Shown piece after piece: positions 35,268 to 39,455 of a DNA stretch of 39,455 nt (position 1 is its first letter; the number at the start of each line of letters is the position of its first letter). The stretch is from Acidobacteriota bacterium (lineage in GTDB: Bacteria > Acidobacteriota > Thermoanaerobaculia > Thermoanaerobaculales > Sulfomarinibacteraceae). The translations under genes and the position numbers were made by a program. The stretch spans positions 1 to 39,455 of the forward strand of contig JAJDNM010000096.1 of NCBI GenBank assembly GCA_022340665.1. Direction: 5' to 3'. The notes under the pieces were generated by a model, which was given only the letters and a program-made list of their open reading frames with translations, did not search any database and had not been told where the DNA came from.

Positions 35268-36553
35268 TGGGTCAAACAACGCCCTTCGCCGAGCGGGTCA
35301 CGAGCCACCTGCTGCCGGGTGGAGCCCGCCTCGCCGTCCTCGCCAATCCCCACGCGCCCACTGCAACCGTTGCCGGGACCCTCCTCGCCGGGCCGGCATA
35401 CGCCACGGACGGCCGTTTCGCGGTGCCGGGACTCACCGCCGCGATGCTCGATCGTGGGACGACCGGGTACGATCGCCTGGGCCTCGCTGTCGAGCTCGAA
35501 GATCACGGTCTGCAACTGGTGGTGAGGGCTTCTTCAGGAACGCCGACGATCGTCTCTTTTTCGGCCCAGGGACTCGCGGAGGAACTGCCGCGCATGGTCG
35601 AGCTGATGGTCGAGGTGCTGCGCCGTCCGGTTTTTCCGGTCGAGGAGCTCGAAAAGCTGCGCGAGCAGGTTCTTGGGAGTTTGGCCCGTGAACGGCAGGA
35701 GACATCCGCCCGCGCCTTCGCGGCGCTGACTCGCGGCCTCTATCCGACCGGCCATCCGCTGCATCGACGGGTGATCGAGGCACGCGAGGAGGAGGTCAGA
35801 TCGTTGGTGCGCGAAGAGCTGGAGGCTTTTCATGCCGCTGCCTATGGCCCCGCGAATCTCGTTCTGGCCGTGGTCGGCGATGTCGAATCGAATCACGTCA
35901 CCTCACTGTTCGAAAATCGGCTCGCAGACTGGCAGGCGACCGGAGTGGTCGAACTGCCGGAAGCCGCAGGCGACCAGGTCGCACCGCCCGAAGAACCGAT
36001 ACAGATCGCCGATCGTCCCAGCATCGACGTCTTTCTCGGCCACACCGCCGAGGTGCTGCGCGGTGAGCCGGATTACCCGGCTGCGGTCCTGGCCAATTCG
36101 TGCCTCGGCCAGTCGACCTTGACCTCGCGCCTCGGAATGGCGGTCCGTGATCGGGCGGGCCTCACCTACGGGATCTACAGCCGCTTCTTCGGGACCCTTC
36201 ACGTGCCGGGTCCCTGGGCGACGTCGCTGGGGGTTTCGGTCGAAAATCTGGATCGTGCAGTCGAAATGAGCCGCGAGGTCATCACCGACTATGTTCAGGA
36301 GGGACCTTCCGAGGCCGAGCTCGCGGACGAACAGTCGGCCCTTTCCGGTGCCTACCGGGTCGGCCTCGCCACCAACTCGGGCGTCGCTCGCGAGCTGGTG
36401 ACTGCGCTCACCGCCGGCGAGCCGATCGAACGGCTCGATCGTTTTCCGGAGGAGCTGCTCGCGGTAAGCCGCGAGGAGGTCATGGAGGCCATCCGCACAC
36501 ACCTCCACCCCGACCGGCTCATCATGACCGCAGCGGGTGACTTCGAAGGCTGA
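35267..36553 (+). CDS. M16 family peptidase-like protein, non-catalytic partner
   Basis: The 428-residue product aligns in style with M16 proteins (LPGGARLAVLANPHAPTATV start, YGPANLVLAVVGDVE, GLTYGIYSRFFG near residue 300) but lacks the HxxEH zinc motif; the corresponding region reads GLTAAMLDRGTTG. This matches the inactive subunit of paired M16B enzymes, which still helps bind substrate through Arg/Tyr residues of the C-terminal half. The ATG overlaps the catalytic gene's stop, so the two are translationally coupled. The last codons and stop form one arm of a hairpin (36540-36565). Confidence 0.88.
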   Translation: MGQTTPFAERVTSHLLPGGARLAVLANPHAPTATVAGTLLAGPAYATDGRFAVPGLTAAMLDRGTTGYDRLGLAVELEDHGLQLVVRASSGTPTIVSFSAQGLAEELPRMVELMVEVLRRPVFPVEELEKLREQVLGSLARERQETSARAFAALTRGLYPTGHPLHRRVIEAREEEVRSLVREELEAFHAAAYGPANLVLAVVGDVESNHVTSLFENRLADWQATGVVELPEAAGDQVAPPEEPIQIADRPSIDVFLGHTAEVLRGEPDYPAAVLANSCLGQSTLTSRLGMAVRDRAGLTYGIYSRFFGTLHVPGPWATSLGVSVENLDRAVEMSREVITDYVQEGPSEAELADEQSALSGAYRVGLATNSGVARELVTALTAGEPIERLDRFPEELLAVSREEVMEAIRTHLHPDRLIMTAAGDFEG

Positions 36554-36565
36554 CACCTTCGAAGT
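36540..36565 (+). terminator. Hairpin across the stop codon of the second M16 gene
   Basis: ACTTCGAAGG (36540-36549), a 6-base loop CTGACA that contains the TGA stop, and CCTTCGAAGT (36556-36565) form a perfect 10-bp stem. It is followed by TTCGAGTTTTGAGTTTT, a T-rich repeat arm, so it may act as a terminator between convergent genes. It parallels the stop-codon hairpin at 22702-22744. Confidence 0.6.
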
Positions 36566-36668
36566 TTCGAGTTTTGAGTTTTGAGTGTTGAGTTTTGAGT
36601 TCCCGCCCCTCCTCCCGCTGTCATTGAGGGTGGGTGGGGGACAACTCAAAACTCAACACTCAAAACTC
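36565..36668. repeat. Heptad inverted-repeat element (TTTTGAG)n with G/C-run spacer
   Basis: The left arm is built of TTTTGAG units with one variant unit (TGTTGAG). The 26 bases 36576-36601 are an exact reverse complement of 36643-36668, including the variant. The spacer runs from CCCGCCCCTCCTCCC to GGGTGGGTGGGGG. It lies between convergent genes (M16 pair and the RNase Z-like gene). It is the most perfect of the four heptad elements. Confidence 0.88.
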
Positions 36669-36680
36669 GGGGAAGCGGAG

Positions 36681-37541
36681 TCAATCCCAGTCGATCATCA
36701 GGTGATGCAGTGAGCAGTCGAGGAGGGGACGCAGCCGTTCGTCGAGGATGGTCTCGACCTCGCGCAGGCGGTGGCGCCGGGAGGCGTGCAGCAGCACCAG
36801 ATGCTGGCACCGGAGTCTTTCGATTCCGCCGAGGAGATCTTCGAGGTGCATGTGGCCGAAGCGGGAAGCCCGATCGCGATCCCCGGGGCGGTAGAACGAG
36901 CACTCGATCAGCAGCACCTCTGCCTCGAGGGCCTGTTCCTCGGTTTGAAGAACCCCCGGACCGCAGTCGGCGCAGTAGGCGAGGATGTTGGCCTCGCTCT
37001 CTTCGGTGACGATTTCACCAGCTTGACGGAGGCGTGCGATCTCCTCGCCCGGCATCTGGCTGAGCTCGGAGCGAAGGTGCTGGCGCCGCCAGAGGAGGCG
37101 CGACCCGAGGGTGGGCACCCAGTGATCGGTCGGGAAGAACACGAGATCCATGTCGCGCCTCAGTCGGTGACGGTCGCCGGCTTCCGCGGCAACCACCTCG
37201 ATCTCGTATGGCTGGCCGCCCTCGAGCCGGGCGTGGACGGCGAGCAGCTCCTCGACCCCCGGCGCAATATCCTTTGGCGCAATGAGACGGGCCGGTCCCA
37301 TCGACTGGAGATGGCGCTGGCTGGCCCAGTAGGCGAGGCCTCCGAGGTGGTCGGCATGGCCGTGACTGACCAGAGCTGTCGTCATCGCGGGTAGAGCGCG
37401 ATGCGGGCGTCCCGCGTCGAGGGCGAGATGAAGCTGCGGCAGCAGAATGAGCGTTCCCTCGCCAGCGCGAGACCCGCCGACTAGGGTGAGCTCCCCCCAC
37501 GAGGTTCGGAGCACAAGTCGGCGGAGCTGTGAATCCCTCAC
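36681..37541 (-). CDS. RNase Z-like metallo-beta-lactamase protein
   Basis: The 286-residue product has the MBL metal motif H60-G-H62-A-D64-H65 (VSHGHADHLGGLAYW), a second-metal Asp region in EVLLIECSFYRPGDRDRA, and the terminal His region (LVLLHASRRHRLRE). The layout resembles tRNase Z-like and related MBL proteins, but substrate specificity is not shown. I chose the GTG start at 37541 because it overlaps the upstream kinase stop by 4 bases (GTGA); an ATG at 37610 would overlap the kinase by 73 bases. It is probably co-expressed with the kinase. Confidence 0.82.
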   Translation of the reverse strand: MRDSQLRRLVLRTSWGELTLVGGSRAGEGTLILLPQLHLALDAGRPHRALPAMTTALVSHGHADHLGGLAYWASQRHLQSMGPARLIAPKDIAPGVEELLAVHARLEGGQPYEIEVVAAEAGDRHRLRRDMDLVFFPTDHWVPTLGSRLLWRRQHLRSELSQMPGEEIARLRQAGEIVTEESEANILAYCADCGPGVLQTEEQALEAEVLLIECSFYRPGDRDRASRFGHMHLEDLLGGIERLRCQHLVLLHASRRHRLREVETILDERLRPLLDCSLHHLMIDWD

Positions 37542-39439
37542 TTCGCGGATTGTACGAGGAAGAAGCCCGGCTGCGCGCGCTTGTTGGGAAGATCGATGCG
37601 CAGCGTCCATTCGCTGTCCGCCGGCAAGGTTTTCCTGAAACTCTGCGAGCCGAGACGGCCGCGATCTTGGTCGAGCAGCTGGACGCCGAACTTGTGGGTC
37701 CCGGAAGGTGAGAAGATCACCCGTCGAACGGTACCGCGCCCCTTACGTTTGAAGCCGAGAAAACCTTTGGTGGAAAAGTCGAAAGGTACCTCCGCGAGGC
37801 TTCCACCGTCGAGGGTGATCGAGATGATGCCCGACGAAATCGGGGAATCGAAGGACACCGTGATTCGCGCCACCCCAGGTTCCGGCGTCGGCGTGGGAAG
37901 CGGTTGAGCGTTCGCGGTCACGGTTTCAGAAGTCCGACCCGCGCGGCCGCTCACCGGGCGGGCTCGCGCGCGGTGCAACCTCTCCTGAGAAAGCTCGAGA
38001 TAGGAGGCGGCAATCTCGTTGCGTGGATCAAGTTCGAGGGCCTCTCGGAAGACGCGTGCAGACTCCGAGTAGTTGCCGCTGCGGTAGAAGCGTCGGCCCT
38101 CAGCCACCAGCTCGGCGACCAGCCGCTGGTTCTCGGCACTTGTTCGTTCCTCCTCGATCGCGTCGAAGATTTTGTGGGCGAGAGTTCTCGCTGCCGGTGA
38201 ACTCGGTACCTGGTCCAGAGCGGCCTTGATCGAGGTGCGGGCGCCAATCAGATCTCCGGACCGGAGCTGATTTTCAGCGGATTGGATCGACTCGACGACC
38301 ATGTGGAGGTTGCGGCTCGAGGCGACGGAGGGCGCGACGAATGGTCCACGGTCAACCCTGGCTCGCAAACCGAAGACGGTGAGGAGGAGCAGCAGGGTTG
38401 CCGCTCCGATGATCCCCCACACCCACCGTGACTCGACCTCCCAACCGGCCCACTCGGGGAGGTGGATCCTGCCACGCAGCTCGCCCAGGCGTCCCGCAAG
38501 GCCCGATGATGGGACTTCGCCGGTAGGCACCGTGTCTCCATCCCCGTGCATGCGGGTCGCGAGGTCGGGCTGGTAGATCGCGGTTTGGGCGGCGTCGTTG
38601 GGGTGCCGCTGGACCAGCGAGCGGGCGAGGGCTCCGAGGACCTCGGCGAGTTCGGCACCGGTCTGGAATCGAGCCTCCGGCTGCTTCTCGAGGCATTTGA
38701 GGACGATCGGGTTCAAAGCCGCGGGAATCTCCGGGCTGATGGTCGACGGGATGGGGCTGGGCTCCTGGACGATCCGCAGGGTCACCTCGTGCATGGAATC
38801 GCCACCGAACGGGCGCTGTCCCGTGAGCAGGTAGAAGAGGACCACGCCGAGGGAGAAGATGTCGGAACGGCCGTCGACCTGTTTGCCGGTGATCTGCTCC
38901 GGTGACATGAAGTTCGGTGTGCCGATGAATTGGCCGTCGACCGTCAGGTTCGAGGTTTCGAGGCGTGCGATCCCGAAGTCGGTGATCTTGGCGGTTCCAT
39001 CGTCGGTCAAGATGATGTTTGCGGGTTTGATGTCGCGGTGGACCACGCCCAGCGAGTGCGCGTAGTCGAGTGCAATCGCCACATCGGCCGCGATCCGCGC
39101 TGCCTCGGATGGTCGGAACACTCGTCCGGAGGCGAGAATCTGCTTGAGGTCCTGACCTTCGACGTGCTCCATTGCGATGTACATGAGCCCGGATTCCGGG
39201 TCCTCTCCGACGTCGTGAACGGTGACGATTCCCGGATGGTTGAGTCGGCCGGCAGCCCTCGCTTCGCGCAGGAATCGCTCGCGAAACTCCTCGGCATGAT
39301 CGGCGTCGAGATCGACGCGAAGGGTCTTGAGGGCCACCAGTCGATCGATGATCGGATCACGCGCGAGATAGACCACCCCCATCGCGCCTCGTCCGAGCGT
39401 CTCTTCGATCTCATAGCGCCCGATTCTCTCTTCAGACAT
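37538..39439 (-). CDS. Transmembrane Ser/Thr protein kinase with C-terminal sensor domain
   Basis: The 633-residue product begins with a complete PknB-type kinase domain: Gly-loop GRGAMGVVYLA (residues 16-26), catalytic Lys K38 (VALKTL), HRDIKPAN (H134, D136), DFG at 154-156 and SPEQITGKQVDGRSDIFSLG. After about residue 270 comes a Pro/Gly-rich linker, then one transmembrane segment (WGIIGAATLLLLLTVFGL), a TPR-like helical repeat (RRFYRSGNYSESARVFREAL, AASYLELSQERLHRA) and a beta-rich end, possibly a ligand-binding domain outside the membrane. The ATG at 39439 is preferred; a TTG at 39448 is also in frame. It overlaps the MBL gene by 4 bases. Confidence 0.93.
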   Translation of the reverse strand: MSEERIGRYEIEETLGRGAMGVVYLARDPIIDRLVALKTLRVDLDADHAEEFRERFLREARAAGRLNHPGIVTVHDVGEDPESGLMYIAMEHVEGQDLKQILASGRVFRPSEAARIAADVAIALDYAHSLGVVHRDIKPANIILTDDGTAKITDFGIARLETSNLTVDGQFIGTPNFMSPEQITGKQVDGRSDIFSLGVVLFYLLTGQRPFGGDSMHEVTLRIVQEPSPIPSTISPEIPAALNPIVLKCLEKQPEARFQTGAELAEVLGALARSLVQRHPNDAAQTAIYQPDLATRMHGDGDTVPTGEVPSSGLAGRLGELRGRIHLPEWAGWEVESRWVWGIIGAATLLLLLTVFGLRARVDRGPFVAPSVASSRNLHMVVESIQSAENQLRSGDLIGARTSIKAALDQVPSSPAARTLAHKIFDAIEEERTSAENQRLVAELVAEGRRFYRSGNYSESARVFREALELDPRNEIAASYLELSQERLHRARARPVSGRAGRTSETVTANAQPLPTPTPEPGVARITVSFDSPISSGIISITLDGGSLAEVPFDFSTKGFLGFKRKGRGTVRRVIFSPSGTHKFGVQLLDQDRGRLGSQSFRKTLPADSEWTLRIDLPNKRAQPGFFLVQSAK

Positions 39440-39455
39440 CGCTTTCAATTGTATC

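Overview
The window is a GC-rich bacterial chromosome segment. Gene order, the Zn-ribbon (C+) forms of S4, S14 and L36, and an operon of type IV pilus minor pilins next to a beta-CASP RNase and an Agl23-like membrane protein all fit a free-living, Gram-negative-type bacterium. My best guess is Acidobacteriota (Thermoanaerobaculia-like). That guess rests on overall gene style only and is not proven by the sequence.

Region 1 (1-15332, + strand) is one long S10-spc-alpha ribosomal superoperon: the tail of tuf, then rpsJ-rplC-rplD-rplW-rplB-rpsS-rplV-rpsC-rplP-rpmC-rpsQ-rplN-rplX-rplE-rpsN-rpsH-rplF-rplR-rpsE-rpmD-rplO-secY-map-infA-rpmJ-rpsM-rpsK-rpsD-rpoA-rplQ, closed by a clear intrinsic terminator at 15305-15332. 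Three proteins carry unusual low-complexity charged tails: S5 (acidic C-terminus), L30 (a histone-H1-like Lys/Ala-rich N-terminus of about 136 residues) and L17 (an acidic C-terminus of about 100 residues). A 164-bp imperfect palindrome lies between rpsM and rpsK. adk is absent between secY and map.

Region 2 (15349-20073) holds a beta-CASP metallo-beta-lactamase RNase on the minus strand. It is divergent from two small membrane-associated proteins and a large hybrid-type sensor histidine kinase with a degenerate C-terminal receiver-like domain.

Region 3 (20074-22871) holds a polytopic GT39/Agl23-like protein fused to a C-terminal NHL beta-propeller. It is flanked on both sides by short repeat elements with a 7-bp period.

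Region 4 (22872-33780) is a type IV pilus minor-pilin operon: two GspH/FimT-like pseudopilins, then PilV-, PilW- and PilX-like proteins, followed by two large secreted proteins that together resemble PilY1. The vWA (MIDAS) motifs seem to be divided between these two proteins: DxSxS is in the first, and the Thr and Asp loops are in the second along with the PilY1 beta-propeller. Two small exported or anchored proteins follow.

Region 5 (33781-39455) has a catalytic/non-catalytic pair of M16 peptidases on +, convergent with a minus-strand pair: a transmembrane Ser/Thr kinase and an RNase Z-like MBL protein that overlap by 4 bp.

The most unusual feature not explained by genes is a family of four intergenic elements (about 20097-20302, 22746-22823, 33806-33956, 36565-36668). 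Each has 7-bp-period arms arranged as inverted repeats around a spacer with C-runs, mostly paired with G-runs. Two of them abut perfect hairpins that straddle the upstream stop codon. There are no rRNA, tRNA or CRISPR features, no recognisable transposase, and no gene-free stretch longer than about 250 bases.
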